DNA from: an uncultured Bacteroidales bacterium
GTDB lineage: Bacteria; Bacteroidota; Bacteroidia; Bacteroidales; UBA932
Reading direction: 5' to 3'
Assembly (NCBI GenBank): GCA_946403855.1
Contig: CAMJBH010000010.1
Location: forward strand, 1 to 64,000
Length of the DNA stretch: 64,000 bases
This document shows, piece after piece, positions 47,956 through 57,161 of the stretch (position 1 is its first letter; each line of letters opens with the position of its first letter). Made by a program: the position numbers and the translations under genes. The notes under the pieces were generated by a model. That model was not told where the DNA came from. It worked only from the letters and a program-made list of their open reading frames with translations, and searched no databases.

Positions 47956-48830
47956 ATATCTTCTGGGTTAAATAACGCCGCCACGAAAGAATCTTTATCG
48001 AACGGCTTTATGTCTTCAATTTTTTCTCCCACGCCTATGAAGCGGACGGGAATGCCGAACTGGTCGCTGACGCCGACCACGACCCCACCTTTGGCAGTGC
48101 CGTCCAACTTGGTCACAACCAGGCCGCTTATGTCCGTGGCGCGGGCAAATTCCTTGGCTTGAGCGAAGGCGTTCTGGCCGGTGCTGGCATCCAGGATGAG
48201 CAGAACCTCATGGGGGCCGTCCGGGACCACCTTGCGCACGGAGTTGCGGATCTTGGTGAGCTCGTTCATGAGGTCCACTCGGTTATGCAGGCGGCCTGCG
48301 GTGTCGATGAGCACCACATCTGCGCCTCTGGCAACCGCCGCCTTGGCCGTGTCGTAAGCCACGGCTGCTGGATCGGAGCCCATCTGCTGCTTAATGATGT
48401 CCACGCCGGCGCGGGAAGCCCAAATATCGAGCTGGTCCACGGCGGCGGCACGGAAAGTGTCGGCTGCTCCGAGGAGCACCTTCTTGCCCTGGGACTTAAA
48501 ATAATATGCCAGCTTGCCTATGGTGGTGGTTTTGCCTACTCCGTTTACGCCGACCACCAGCACGATGAATGGAGTGGAGGTGGGGACGAAGGGGCCCGAG
48601 GGAGGTATGAGGGCAGCGATCTCATCTCTGAGCATGCCGCGGAGCTCATCCTGGCTCATATATTTGTCTTTGCTCACCCGTTCTTCAAGAGCATCTATCA
48701 CCTTGAGGGTGGTGTCCACTCCCATATCCGACTCTACCAGAGCCTCCTCTATGGCGTCCAGGGTATCATCGTCCACTCTGGAGCGGCCGGCGATTGCCCG
48801 GCCAATCTTCTGAAAGAAACTAAATGCCAT
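47952..48830 (-). CDS. ftsY: Signal recognition particle receptor FtsY
   Basis: [53 protein letters not shown]. Confidence 0.96.
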   Translation of the reverse strand: MAFSFFQKIGRAIAGRSRVDDDTLDAIEEALVESDMGVDTTLKVIDALEERVSKDKYMSQDELRGMLRDEIAALIPPSGPFVPTSTPFIVLVVGVNGVGKTTTIGKLAYYFKSQGKKVLLGAADTFRAAAVDQLDIWASRAGVDIIKQQMGSDPAAVAYDTAKAAVARGADVVLIDTAGRLHNRVDLMNELTKIRNSVRKVVPDGPHEVLLILDASTGQNAFAQAKEFARATDISGLVVTKLDGTAKGGVVVGVSDQFGIPVRFIGVGEKIEDIKPFDKDSFVAALFNPEDI

Positions 48831-48882
48831 AACTCACAAATTTACAAATAAACTCTGTAAAAACGAATAATTAAGGAAGCGT

Positions 48883-48954
48883 AAACAGTAAATTAGTTTC
48901 TCCGGGCCCCATAAAACATGGGAAAAGGGGCCCGGAGAAACTAATTTACTGTTT
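48883..48954. repeat. Hairpin family member 1 (conserved loop)
   Basis: 28-bp perfect arms AAACAGTAAATTAGTTTCTCCGGGCCCC and its complement; loop ATAAAACATGGGAAAA. Confidence 0.95.
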
Positions 48955-48992
48955 TAATGATCTTATGACTATCCAATGAGCATAACGACAAC

Positions 48993-49026
48993 AATCCTCC
49001 GAGGCCCTGTTTGTGAGCCCGGAGGA
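48993..49026. repeat. Short stem-loop near DUF4295 gene
   Basis: ATCCTCCGaGGC ... GCCcGGAGGAT. Confidence 0.55.
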
Positions 49027-49063
49027 TCGCAGTCTGCCAGAATCACTGGCGTAGATCGTAGTA

Positions 49064-49222
49064 TTACTTCTTAGTGAAGAATTCCTTGGCCTTGTCGGCT
49101 TCTACCAGCTGCTCGGTAAAAACGTAAGCGCCGGTCTTGGGAGATTTCTCCATACGGATGCACTTGACCATGCTCTTAGCACCGGCCTTTGCTGCGAATG
49201 TTGCAACGGCTTTCTTTGCCAT
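49064..49222 (-). CDS. DUF4295-like small protein (52 aa)
   Basis: Reverse-strand reading MAKKAVATFAAKAGAKSMVKCIRMEKSPKTGAYVFTEQLVEADKAKEFFTKK; missed by the ORF track because of length; next to rpmG/rpmB. Confidence 0.88.
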   Translation of the reverse strand: MAKKAVATFAAKAGAKSMVKCIRMEKSPKTGAYVFTEQLVEADKAKEFFTKK

Positions 49223-49239
49223 AATTTATTCTCCTCTAA

Positions 49240-49428
49240 TTATTTAATTTCACGATGAACAGTAACCTTACCGAGGTAGGGGTTGTACTTCTTGCGCTCA
49301 AGACGCTCGGGAGTATTCTTCTTGTTCTTGGTAGTGATGTAACGGGAGATGCCCGGTACGCCGCTAGCCTTCTGCTCGGTGCACTCGAGGATGACCTGCA
49401 CCCTGTTTCCTTTTGCTTTCTTTGCCAT
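49240..49428 (-). CDS. rpmG: 50S ribosomal protein L33
   Basis: [44 protein letters not shown]. Confidence 0.95.
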   Translation of the reverse strand: MAKKAKGNRVQVILECTEQKASGVPGISRYITTKNKKNTPERLERKKYNPYLGKVTVHREIK

Positions 49429-49439
49429 AATACTAAAAA

Positions 49440-49682
49440 TTAAACAAGGTTAATCAATCCTTTCTTCTGAGCGTCACGGATGGTTGCTTCCAGACCGTTC
49501 TTCTCTATAATTCTCATACCCTTGCATGATACCTTAAGGGTAATGTATCTCTGCTCTTCTTCGCTCCAGAACCTCTTGTTCTTGAGGTTGAGGGAGAAGT
49601 CGCGCTTGGTGCGGAGCTTGGAGTGGGCAACATTGTTGCCTTTCATCCTCTTCCGTCCTGTAATTTGACAAACTTTTGCCAT
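49440..49682 (-). CDS. rpmB: 50S ribosomal protein L28
   Basis: Start at [27 protein letters not shown]. Confidence 0.95.
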   Translation of the reverse strand: MAKVCQITGRKRMKGNNVAHSKLRTKRDFSLNLKNKRFWSEEEQRYITLKVSCKGMRIIEKNGLEATIRDAQKKGLINLV

Positions 49683-49757
49683 AACTATCTGATTTTTATT
49701 GTTTTCGTTGTAAGGGCTGCAAATATCGCTCAATTTTCTTGGATTTCCAACCGGAGG

Positions 49758-50915
49758 TTAAAGAAATTTGAAGAATCTGCGCCACCTAATATTATTGGGG
49801 AATTTCCGTCCCGCATCGGTTGAGAGCCATATCACAGACGGGCGCCCGACAATGTGATCCTCGGGCACGAAGCCCCAGTATCTGGAGTCAAGCGAATTGT
49901 GCCTGTTGTCTCCCATCATGAAATAATAATCCTGCTTGAAAGTGTAAGAGCCGGCTGCAAGAGCTGCCTGGACATCGGAATGCTCGTAGTCGCGTATGAT
50001 TCTTTCGTAGAGCGGGAGGTTTTCCTCGGTGAGAGGAACCGTGGCTCCTTCCGAAGGAATCCACAGGGGTCCGTAATAATCTCTGGTCCAGCCCGATGAA
50101 GGAGTGAAGGGGAACAATTCCCTCCAGTCCAGCGTGTCGGTCTGCAGCGCAGGTTCGACGGACACTACGCTCTGCATGGACTTCACAGTCTCGAGTATCT
50201 CTGCGGTAAGAGGCATCTCGGGATAACCCGGAAGAGCGGAAGAAAACTGCAACTCCTTGACATTGAGGCCCAGTTTGTCAACCGTCTTGGGATTAAGCTC
50301 CCTGCCGGTGGTTACCACCTTGTAGCTGAGCTGCACACCCGGCCAGACCGTCTGCTGCTCACCGTTCACCCACACGAGACCGTCCCGTACTTCGAGGGTG
50401 TCTCCGGGGATGGCGACGCAGCGCTTGACATAGTGGTCTTTTTTGTCCATGGGGCGCACCTTCACCGGCCCGAAAGCCTTGATGGCAGCCTCACGGCCCA
50501 TATAACGGACCAGGGTGTAATAATCCTCTACCGGAGCCTTGGTGAGAACGGTGTCCCCGTCGGGGAAACCGAACACCACGTAATCTCCCCTGCGTATCTC
50601 GCGGAATCCCGGAAGACGCTTGTACTTCCACTGGACAGATGTGGAGTAGGACTCCTTGCTGCCGATGACGTTGTGCGTGAACGGGATCGTAAGAGGCGTC
50701 ATGGGAAGGCGCGCTCCGTAGGTAAGTTTGCTCACAAAGAGATGGTCTCCTGTATAAAGGCTGCTCTCCATTGACGAGGAAGGGATTTTGAACGACTGAA
50801 ACCAGAACACGTTGATCAAGGTGACCACGACTACTGCGAACAGTATCGCGTCCACCCAGTCAAGTATCCAGTTCAGGAACTTGCTTTTGGTACGAAATCT
50901 CTTCCTGCGGCTCAC
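49758..50915 (-). CDS. lepB: Signal peptidase I
   Basis: [64 protein letters not shown]. Confidence 0.95.
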   Translation of the reverse strand: MSRRKRFRTKSKFLNWILDWVDAILFAVVVVTLINVFWFQSFKIPSSSMESSLYTGDHLFVSKLTYGARLPMTPLTIPFTHNVIGSKESYSTSVQWKYKRLPGFREIRRGDYVVFGFPDGDTVLTKAPVEDYYTLVRYMGREAAIKAFGPVKVRPMDKKDHYVKRCVAIPGDTLEVRDGLVWVNGEQQTVWPGVQLSYKVVTTGRELNPKTVDKLGLNVKELQFSSALPGYPEMPLTAEILETVKSMQSVVSVEPALQTDTLDWRELFPFTPSSGWTRDYYGPLWIPSEGATVPLTEENLPLYERIIRDYEHSDVQAALAAGSYTFKQDYYFMMGDNRHNSLDSRYWGFVPEDHIVGRPSVIWLSTDAGRKFPNNIRWRRFFKFL

Positions 50916-50922
50916 TTACAAA

Positions 50923-51267
50923 CTATTTTACAGAATTGATGATAGCCTCGAATGCCTGAGGGTTGTTCATTGCAAGGTCGGCGAGAACTTTGCGGTTCAG
51001 ACCGATGCTCTGTGCGTTGAGCTTACCCATGAACTGTGAATAGGAAATACCGTACTGACGTGCGGCAGCGTTGATACGCTGAATCCACAGGGCGCGGAAA
51101 TTGCGCTTCTTGGCCTTGCGGTCACGGTAGGCGTAGGTGAGACCTTTTTCGTAGGTGTTCTTTGCAACTGTCCAGACGTTCTTACGGGACAGGAAATTAC
51201 CGCGGGTTCTCTTGAGAATCTTCTTGCGGCGTGCCCTTGAGGCAACGGAGTTTACTGATCTAGGCAT
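50923..51267 (-). CDS. rplT: 50S ribosomal protein L20
   Basis: [55 protein letters not shown]. Confidence 0.98.
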   Translation of the reverse strand: MPRSVNSVASRARRKKILKRTRGNFLSRKNVWTVAKNTYEKGLTYAYRDRKAKKRNFRALWIQRINAAARQYGISYSQFMGKLNAQSIGLNRKVLADLAMNNPQAFEAIINSVK

Positions 51268-51279
51268 AATTCAATACTT

Positions 51280-51474
51280 TTAGAGAACCAACATTTCTTT
51301 TACCCTTACCAGATCAGCCTTCTCGAGGAGGGCGAAATGGTCAAGATTTCTCTTGCGTTTCTTGGTCTTCTTGGTGAGGATGTGGCTGTGGTAAGCGTGC
51401 TTCCTCTTGATTTTTCCCGATCCGGTAAGCGTGAAGCGCTTTTTGGCACCGGAGTTGGTTTTAAGCTTTGCCAT
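51280..51474 (-). CDS. rpmI: 50S ribosomal protein L35
   Basis: [42 protein letters not shown]. Confidence 0.97.
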   Translation of the reverse strand: MAKLKTNSGAKKRFTLTGSGKIKRKHAYHSHILTKKTKKRKRNLDHFALLEKADLVRVKEMLVL

Positions 51475-51505
51475 TGTTTTTAATAATTAATAAAGTTAAT
51501 ATTCT

Positions 51506-51582
51506 GAACTGTGGCGGTGCCCCCCTCCGGGGCCCGTAAAACTTAGGCTAAAGGGCCCCAGAGGGGGCACCTGCCACAGTTC
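51506..51582. repeat. Hairpin family member 2 (conserved loop), between infC and rpmI
   Basis: GAACTGTGGCGGTGCCCCCCTCCGGGGCCC gtaaaacttaggctaaa GGGCCCCAGAGGGGGCACCTGCCACAGTTC. Confidence 0.93.
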
Positions 51583-51584
51583 CG

Positions 51585-52178
51585 TTATTTCTTTTTCAAA
51601 GGAGCGAGCATCATGGTCATGCGCTTACCCTCAAGTGTCGGCATGTTTTCAGCCCTGCCGTAAGGCTCAAGCTCCACCGCAAAGCGGAGCAATTGTTTTT
51701 CTCCCTGCTCGGCGAACATTATCGAACGTCCGCGGAAGAAGATGGAGGCCTTGACCTTGGAGCCTTCCTGAAGGAACTCGGCAGCGTGCTTCAGCTTGAA
51801 CTGGAAGTCGTGCTCGTCGGTGTTGGGACCGAAACGGATCTCCTTGATAACCACCTTCGCGGCATTGGACTTCATCTCCTTGGCCTTCTTGCGCTGCTGG
51901 TACAGATACTTCTGGTAATCCAGGATCTTGCACACGGGCGGATCTGCCTTGGCGCTGATTTCCACCAGGTCCAGTTCCAGCTGGTCTGCCAGCTGAAGGG
52001 CCTTGGCTATGGGCACGACGCCTGGCTCAGGGATATTGTCTCCCACGAGTCTGACTTGCGGAGCAGTAATCTGTCCGTTAATGTTGAGCCCGTCCTCGTC
52101 CTTTTTCTGGGCGCGGGGATCTGGGCGGCGACCTCCTGGTTTAAAGGTCGGCTTGGGTCTGTAGGGTCCTGCCATCAA
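51585..52178 (-). CDS. infC: Translation initiation factor IF-3
   Basis: [62 protein letters not shown]. Confidence 0.97.
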   Translation of the reverse strand: MMAGPYRPKPTFKPGGRRPDPRAQKKDEDGLNINGQITAPQVRLVGDNIPEPGVVPIAKALQLADQLELDLVEISAKADPPVCKILDYQKYLYQQRKKAKEMKSNAAKVVIKEIRFGPNTDEHDFQFKLKHAAEFLQEGSKVKASIFFRGRSIMFAEQGEKQLLRFAVELEPYGRAENMPTLEGKRMTMMLAPLKKK

Positions 52179-53962
52179 GCTAATTCCTCAGCAATCGCTG
52201 AATTAATATATTGTACAAACTGTTCCACAGTCATAGAGCCCTGGTCGACACCCTCCCTGCGTACGGAGACAGTGCCTTCCGAGGCTTCCTTTTCACCGAC
52301 AATCGCAATCACAGGCACTCTGAGCAGGGAAATCTCGCGAATTCTCTTGCCCAAGGTCTCGTTACGAGAGTCTATGGAAGCGCGAATATCGGAATTTTTC
52401 AACAAATTGCAAACTTTTTCTGCATAATCAGCATATTTTTCGCTGATAGGCAGCACTTTCACCTGGTCCGGAGACAGCCAGACCGGGAGGTGTCCTGCAG
52501 TGTGCTCGAGCACCACGGCGGTGAAGCGCTCCAGGGAACCGAAGGGGGCGCGGTGGATCATCACGGGACGCTGCTTGCTGCCGTCGGCATCGGTGAACTC
52601 GAGCTCGAAACGCTCAGGCAGATTGTAGTCCACCTGGATTGTACCGAGCTGCCACTTGCGGCCGATAGCGTCTTTGACCATGAAGTCGAGTTTGGGGCCA
52701 TAGAATGCAGCCTCGCCAAGCTCAACGACAGTCTTAAGACACTTCTTGGCGGCAGCTTCGATGATGGCCTGCTCAGCCTTGCTCCAGTTCTCGTCGGAGC
52801 CTATGTACTTCTCTTTGTTCTTGGGGTCGCGCAGGGATATCTGGGCCATATAGTCCGTCATCTTGAGCGTCTTGAACACATAGAGAATGAGGTCGATAAC
52901 CTTCTCGAACTCTTCCTGCAGCTGGTCGGGACGGCAGAAAAGGTGGGCGTCGTCCTGGGTAAAGCCGCGGACGCGGGTAAGTCCATGCAACTCACCGCTC
53001 TGCTCGTAGCGGTACACGGTGCCGAATTCGGCGAAGCGAAGCGGCAGGTCGCGGTAGGAACGAGGAGAGGAACGGAAAATCTCGCAGTGGTGAGGGCAGT
53101 TCATAGGCTTGAGCATGTACTCCTCTCCTTCCTGCGGAGTATGGATGGGCTGGAAGGAATCCTTGCCGTACTTGGCATAGTGGCCGGAGGTCACATAAAG
53201 TTCCTTGCTTCCGATATGGGGAGTCACCACAGGCAGATAGCCGAGTTCGGCCTGCTTGCGGCGGAGGAAATTCTCCAGGGTGTTGCGCATGACGGCGCCA
53301 CGGGGCAGCCAGAGAGGCAGACCGAGGCCCACGCGGCTGGAGAAAGTAAAGAGTTCCATCTCCTTGCCCAGCTTGCGGTGGTCGCGCTTCTTAGCCTCTT
53401 CCAGCATCTGCAGATACTCGTCCAGCATGCTCTTCTTAGGGAAAGACACACCGTAGATACGGGTGAGCTGCTGGCGGTTCTGGTCTCCTTTCCAGTATGC
53501 ACCGGCAATGGCTGTGAGCTTGACGGCCTTGATGTCGTCCACATGCTTCACATGAGGGCCGCGGCAAAGGTCGGTAAAGCAACCGTTCTTATAGAAAGTG
53601 ATGGTTCCGTCTTCCAGGTCCTGGATAAGTTCCACTTTGTAAGGATCACCTTTCTCGGTAAAATACTTAAGCGCGTCGGCTTTGGAGACCTCGGTACGTT
53701 CGAAAGTCTCTTTGGTGCGCGCAAGCTCAATCATTTTGGCCTCGATTTTTGCAAGGTCGGACTCGCTAATCTGCTGTCCGCCAAGGTCCACGTCGTAGTA
53801 GAAACCGGTCTCCACTGCAGGTCCGACACCGAATTTGACGCCCGGATAGAGAGCCTCCAGGGCCTCGGCCATCAGGTGAGCTGAAGAATGCCAGAAAATG
53901 TGTTTCGCCTCATCGTCCTCCCAGGGACGGATGGTTCCATCGGTAAATGCTATCGTCAACAT
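52175..53962 (-). CDS. thrS: Threonyl-tRNA synthetase, apparently lacking most of the TGS domain
   Basis: [59 protein letters not shown]. Confidence 0.96.
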   Translation of the reverse strand: MLTIAFTDGTIRPWEDDEAKHIFWHSSAHLMAEALEALYPGVKFGVGPAVETGFYYDVDLGGQQISESDLAKIEAKMIELARTKETFERTEVSKADALKYFTEKGDPYKVELIQDLEDGTITFYKNGCFTDLCRGPHVKHVDDIKAVKLTAIAGAYWKGDQNRQQLTRIYGVSFPKKSMLDEYLQMLEEAKKRDHRKLGKEMELFTFSSRVGLGLPLWLPRGAVMRNTLENFLRRKQAELGYLPVVTPHIGSKELYVTSGHYAKYGKDSFQPIHTPQEGEEYMLKPMNCPHHCEIFRSSPRSYRDLPLRFAEFGTVYRYEQSGELHGLTRVRGFTQDDAHLFCRPDQLQEEFEKVIDLILYVFKTLKMTDYMAQISLRDPKNKEKYIGSDENWSKAEQAIIEAAAKKCLKTVVELGEAAFYGPKLDFMVKDAIGRKWQLGTIQVDYNLPERFELEFTDADGSKQRPVMIHRAPFGSLERFTAVVLEHTAGHLPVWLSPDQVKVLPISEKYADYAEKVCNLLKNSDIRASIDSRNETLGKRIREISLLRVPVIAIVGEKEASEGTVSVRREGVDQGSMTVEQFVQYINSAIAEELA

Positions 53963-53985
53963 ATAATAGTTTTGTTTGCAGTCTG

Positions 53986-53993
53986 CAAAGTTA
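53986..53993 (-). promoter_or_regulatory. -7-like box (TAACTTTG) directly upstream of thrS
   Basis: Minus-strand TAACTTTG about 23 nt before the ATG. Confidence 0.4.
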
Positions 53994-54046
53994 CAAAATT
54001 ATATCGACAAAAACGAATACGCACTTGCCCCACCCTATCGACCATT

Positions 54047-54673
54047 TTATCTTACTTTAAGTTTGGATTCCGTAAAGATATTTTCCAAAGGCTTCTTGAT
54101 GCTTTCTTTAATGTCAAGTTTGCCAAGGTAGGTGCTTATGCTCTTTATCCCGAAGAGTTTGCCGATAGCGTTCTGAGACACTGAAGGAATGGTCTGGTGT
54201 ATTATATGTGCGATGTATGCTGCCTGGTAGTTGGTGTGACCACCACCCTTAATCCACATGTATTCTTTAGTGATATAACCCGAGGCAACAAGAGCGTCCA
54301 GATAAGGCTTTATCTTGCTTATAACGTTTTTGTCCATCTGACGAATCTCCTTTGGGTCTGAGTCTTGCGTGCGCCGTTTGTCCTGAGGATGAGTTTTGTT
54401 GTACTCCCTCAGCTGCCCTCCGAGCATCTCTCGATAGGGGCAGTGCGATACCTGGCATCGACGGCAGAACTCCCGTTCTTTGTGAGCATAGTCCACTATC
54501 TTATCGCCTAGGAAGTCCTCCCTGATTTCCCGCGCTACTCGGCTCTGCTCCGTGAAGTAGTGGCCATTACCGGTGCAGTCCTCCAGCAGGCGGTTTTTCT
54601 CCCGCTGTGCCCCACAGCGAGCCGCCAAACGGGCAAGGTGCAGAAAAATGGCCGACACCTTGCCCGTTAACAT
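54047..54673 (-). CDS. Unknown mobile-region protein; N-terminus runs out of the duplicated element
   Basis: ORF with EFCRRCQVSHCPYREM and HTNYQAAYIAHIIHQTIPSVSQNAIGKLFGIKSISTYLGKLDIKESIKKP; first ~25 residues are encoded by the repeat, so the true start is uncertain. Confidence 0.4.
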   Translation of the reverse strand: MLTGKVSAIFLHLARLAARCGAQREKNRLLEDCTGNGHYFTEQSRVAREIREDFLGDKIVDYAHKEREFCRRCQVSHCPYREMLGGQLREYNKTHPQDKRRTQDSDPKEIRQMDKNVISKIKPYLDALVASGYITKEYMWIKGGGHTNYQAAYIAHIIHQTIPSVSQNAIGKLFGIKSISTYLGKLDIKESIKKPLENIFTESKLKVR

Positions 54674-54818
54674 GCCCTAGAATGCTGTCAAAAGCCGTTT
54701 GCCGGGCAAGGTCCCCCGCAAAAAAAGACACCTTGCCCACCCGTGGCCAGCTCCACGATGAAATGTTCCCCGTCCAGGAGGGGACGCCCGCAGAGCCGAA
54801 GGCGTCCTCGTAGCGGAG
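54594..54818 (-). repeat. Duplicated RHS-associated element, copy 1
   Basis: Nearly the same sequence as 56462-56672, including GGGCAAGGT-stem hairpins and the GVPSWTGNISSWSW coding stretch. Confidence 0.9.
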
Positions 54819-54851
54819 GGTCGTGGAGGTTGAAGCACAGCTCTCTTTCAC
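54727..54851 (-). pseudogene. RHS core fragment
   Basis: Minus-strand STSTTLRYEDAFGSAGVPSWTGNISSWSW resembles the RHS core segment in Bacteroidota, then non-RHS sequence. Confidence 0.6.
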
Positions 54852-54886
54852 AAAGAAAAGCAGCCGGAATGGAACCTATCGATAAA

Positions 54887-54916
54887 GGAGTGCGGGCAAA
54901 ACGATGCCCGCACTCC
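54887..54916. terminator. Perfect hairpin downstream of the candidate immunity gene
   Basis: GGAGTGCGGGCA aaacga TGCCCGCACTCC. Confidence 0.5.
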
Positions 54917-55021
54917 GAAAAACCATTACATTTGTAAAAATCTTGAAAGTTGTCGGCCTTAATCCAGGACTCCAGACACACTTAATGAAATTTTACTAAA
55001 ATCTACTTTACTAACTACAAG

Positions 55022-55504
55022 CTATGGATTACAAAAGTCTTGTAAAAACCAATCAATTCCTTTCCAGTCCTCATCGTATTCTATCTTATAATCAAACTCC
55101 CTAGGATATTGTTTATTATCTATTATAATTTGGAGTTGATGTTCAGTTATCTTTGGATCATTCACTTGCCAAATTGCATCGAGAGCTCCGTCATTAGTGC
55201 ATCTTGACACAAATAATGCGTTAGGATGATTCTCATTATCTTTGATTATAACATTCAGCTTATCAAAAAAATCTAGCACAAGAGTAGATTCTTCATTCGT
55301 TGGCATTCCATTATTGGCTAATTCATTAAAATACACCACTATTTGGCAAGTCCAACCAAATACACTTCTCTCTTTAAAATGACGCAGGCTAGAATTTATA
55401 ACAAGAATTGCCGGCAAGCCATACCTTGAACTATGTACTAATACATAATGCTCTTTAGGAATCATAACCTTAGTTTCCAAATTCTTTTCTTCGAGCATTT
55501 TCAT
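55022..55504 (-). CDS. DUF695-like protein, candidate immunity protein for the adjacent RHS tip
   Basis: C-terminal REFDYKIEYDEDWKGIDWFLQDF; overlaps the 3' end of the RHS ORF. Confidence 0.55.
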   Translation of the reverse strand: MKMLEEKNLETKVMIPKEHYVLVHSSRYGLPAILVINSSLRHFKERSVFGWTCQIVVYFNELANNGMPTNEESTLVLDFFDKLNVIIKDNENHPNALFVSRCTNDGALDAIWQVNDPKITEHQLQIIIDNKQYPREFDYKIEYDEDWKGIDWFLQDFCNP

Positions 55505-56375
55505 ATTGTTGTCGTTTTGGATTGTTTCTACTAATTCTATTAATTATATTTCCAGATGTTCCACCATTTACTTTTGCTCCTCCATTTTTAGCAATTCCAA
55601 ATTGCTCTTGGCCACGAATAGCATCTGGATTAGTTGACGTTTTATCTAATTCTGCCGGACCATAACCTTGTTTGTTCATATGATGGTTTTGGTCACGTCT
55701 TTTCACATTCTGTTCTGGGGTTCCTGTCCCACTGGTTCTACCGACATATATTTCACCAGTGACTTTATTGGTCCTTGTGTACGTTTGATAGGTTTTAACA
55801 CTTTTGGCTGTTTGGGCAACATCTCCTGCCCTATCCGCCGCCTTCGCTGCATCGGATACCTTGTCGACAACCTTAAGAGCATCAGCGCCTTTATCGACAG
55901 CACGAATCGCGGAAATGCCTGCTCCGGCTACTCCGGGGGCAAACGGAGTGACTACGGCAGCCACATCCAAGACTATCCCTATTCCATCAACTATCGCTCC
56001 GCCTACATTCCCGTCTTTTACGTTTGCCGTGAAGCTCTTCACACCGGTAACCAGGCTGGCGACCTCTATGGCCGTTTCCCAAATATTCCCATTTGGATCA
56101 ATCCTGTTCACCGGATCCCTTGCGCAATACGCATACGGGCTCAGGGAGTAATACTTTTCCGCCAGCGGATCGGGGCTCGTGAAGACTCCAGAGGTGGTCT
56201 GGAAGCGGGCGAAGCTGTCGTACCAGTCTATTCCAAAGAACTGCTGCAATTCCTTGCCGGTGTAAAGATAGTCCGTTTTTTCATGAACTGCAACTGGATA
56301 GGTCGGGTTTTGGCACATTTCTCCGTACGGAAGGTAGTCGAACTGCTCGACGACTGAACCACTCTCATCGGTCAC
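55470..56375 (-). CDS. Truncated RHS core with GIY-YIG-like C-terminal toxin tip
   Basis: LGSTRLVTDESGSVVEQFDYLPYGE...YLYTGKELQQFFGIDWYDSFARFQTTSGVFTSPDPLAEKYYSLSPYAYCARDPVNRIDPNG then YTRTNKVTGEIYVGRTSG. Confidence 0.85.
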   Translation of the reverse strand: MTDESGSVVEQFDYLPYGEMCQNPTYPVAVHEKTDYLYTGKELQQFFGIDWYDSFARFQTTSGVFTSPDPLAEKYYSLSPYAYCARDPVNRIDPNGNIWETAIEVASLVTGVKSFTANVKDGNVGGAIVDGIGIVLDVAAVVTPFAPGVAGAGISAIRAVDKGADALKVVDKVSDAAKAADRAGDVAQTAKSVKTYQTYTRTNKVTGEIYVGRTSGTGTPEQNVKRRDQNHHMNKQGYGPAELDKTSTNPDAIRGQEQFGIAKNGGAKVNGGTSGNIINRISRNNPKRQQYENARRKEFGN

Positions 56376-56461
56376 CAGCCTCGTCGAGCCCAGGTGGGAG
56401 AGAATTCGCCGTTATTCTCCCATTTGCCATATTTTCCTGCCATTCGGGAGAGAATCAGGCT

Positions 56462-56672
56462 GTTTTTCTCCCGCTGTGCCCACTGTGAGTCAACAAACGG
56501 GCAAAGTGCAGAAAAATGGCCGACACCTTGCCCGTTAACATGCCCTAGAATGCTGTCAAAAGCCGTTTGCCGGGCAAGGTCCCCCGCAAAAAAGACACCT
56601 TGCCCACCCGTGGCCAGCTCCACGATGAGATGTTCCCCGTCCATGATGGGACGCCCACAGAGCCGAAGGTGT
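56462..56672 (-). repeat. Duplicated RHS-associated element, copy 2
   Basis: Shares gcagaaaaatggccgacaccttgcccgttaacatgccctagaatgctgtcaaaagccgtttgccgggcaaggtcccccgc with copy 1. Confidence 0.9.
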
Positions 56673-56713
56673 CATACAGACTGACTAACTAACTGTAGAG
56701 TATCTATAATGAA

Positions 56714-56747
56714 TAAACCGATCGCATCTTCTTGAGCAATCGGTTTA
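56714..56747. terminator. Stem-loop downstream of the second module
   Basis: TAAACCGAT...ATCGGTTTA. Confidence 0.4.
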
Positions 56748-56799
56748 CCATAATAATTATTCAAAAGTGCAAAACTTTCACAACCTTACATTATCTGTT

Positions 56800-57153
56800 T
56801 TAATTAATAAACAAAACAAACATTAAGACGCATGTTATTACTGCCATTAATAACGTAAACAAGACAACAGTAATCGCACTGAGCTTATATTTTTTGCGCA
56901 TTCTCATGGCCGACTCATAATCATTTACTCCGTTCTTTTTCAGTATATTCTCTAAAGCAATATCTGCAGCAATACAGAGGACGAAACAAATAACGGCGCA
57001 CACTATCAAACATATCGTATTACGGCCAAATATCTTTACCGGTATGAAAGAAATCGGAATAATAGGCCAAAAGAGAATAGTATGGGATTTCGGGTGATTC
57101 CAAACTGTTACAAGAAACCTGAAAAGGAGGCTTTTATTGTGTCGTTTCGCCAT
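56800..57153 (-). CDS. Small membrane protein, candidate immunity protein
   Basis: About three hydrophobic segments; directly downstream of the second RHS tip. Confidence 0.5.
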   Translation of the reverse strand: MAKRHNKSLLFRFLVTVWNHPKSHTILFWPIIPISFIPVKIFGRNTICLIVCAVICFVLCIAADIALENILKKNGVNDYESAMRMRKKYKLSAITVVLFTLLMAVITCVLMFVLFIN

Positions 57154-57161
57154 ATGAATTA

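Noticed and set aside
52211-53884. 557-aa plus-strand ORF opposite thrS
   Set aside because: Antisense to a clear ThrS; not protein-like in motif content.
55668-56357. 229-aa plus-strand ORF over the RHS fragment
   Set aside because: Antisense to the RHS core, which has unmistakable core motifs.
56372-56644. 90-aa ORF MDGEHLIVELATGGQGVFF... considered as a transposase fragment
   Set aside because: It is an alternate frame of the RHS-fragment/hairpin element; the RHS frame (GVPSWTGNISSWSW) explains the sequence better.
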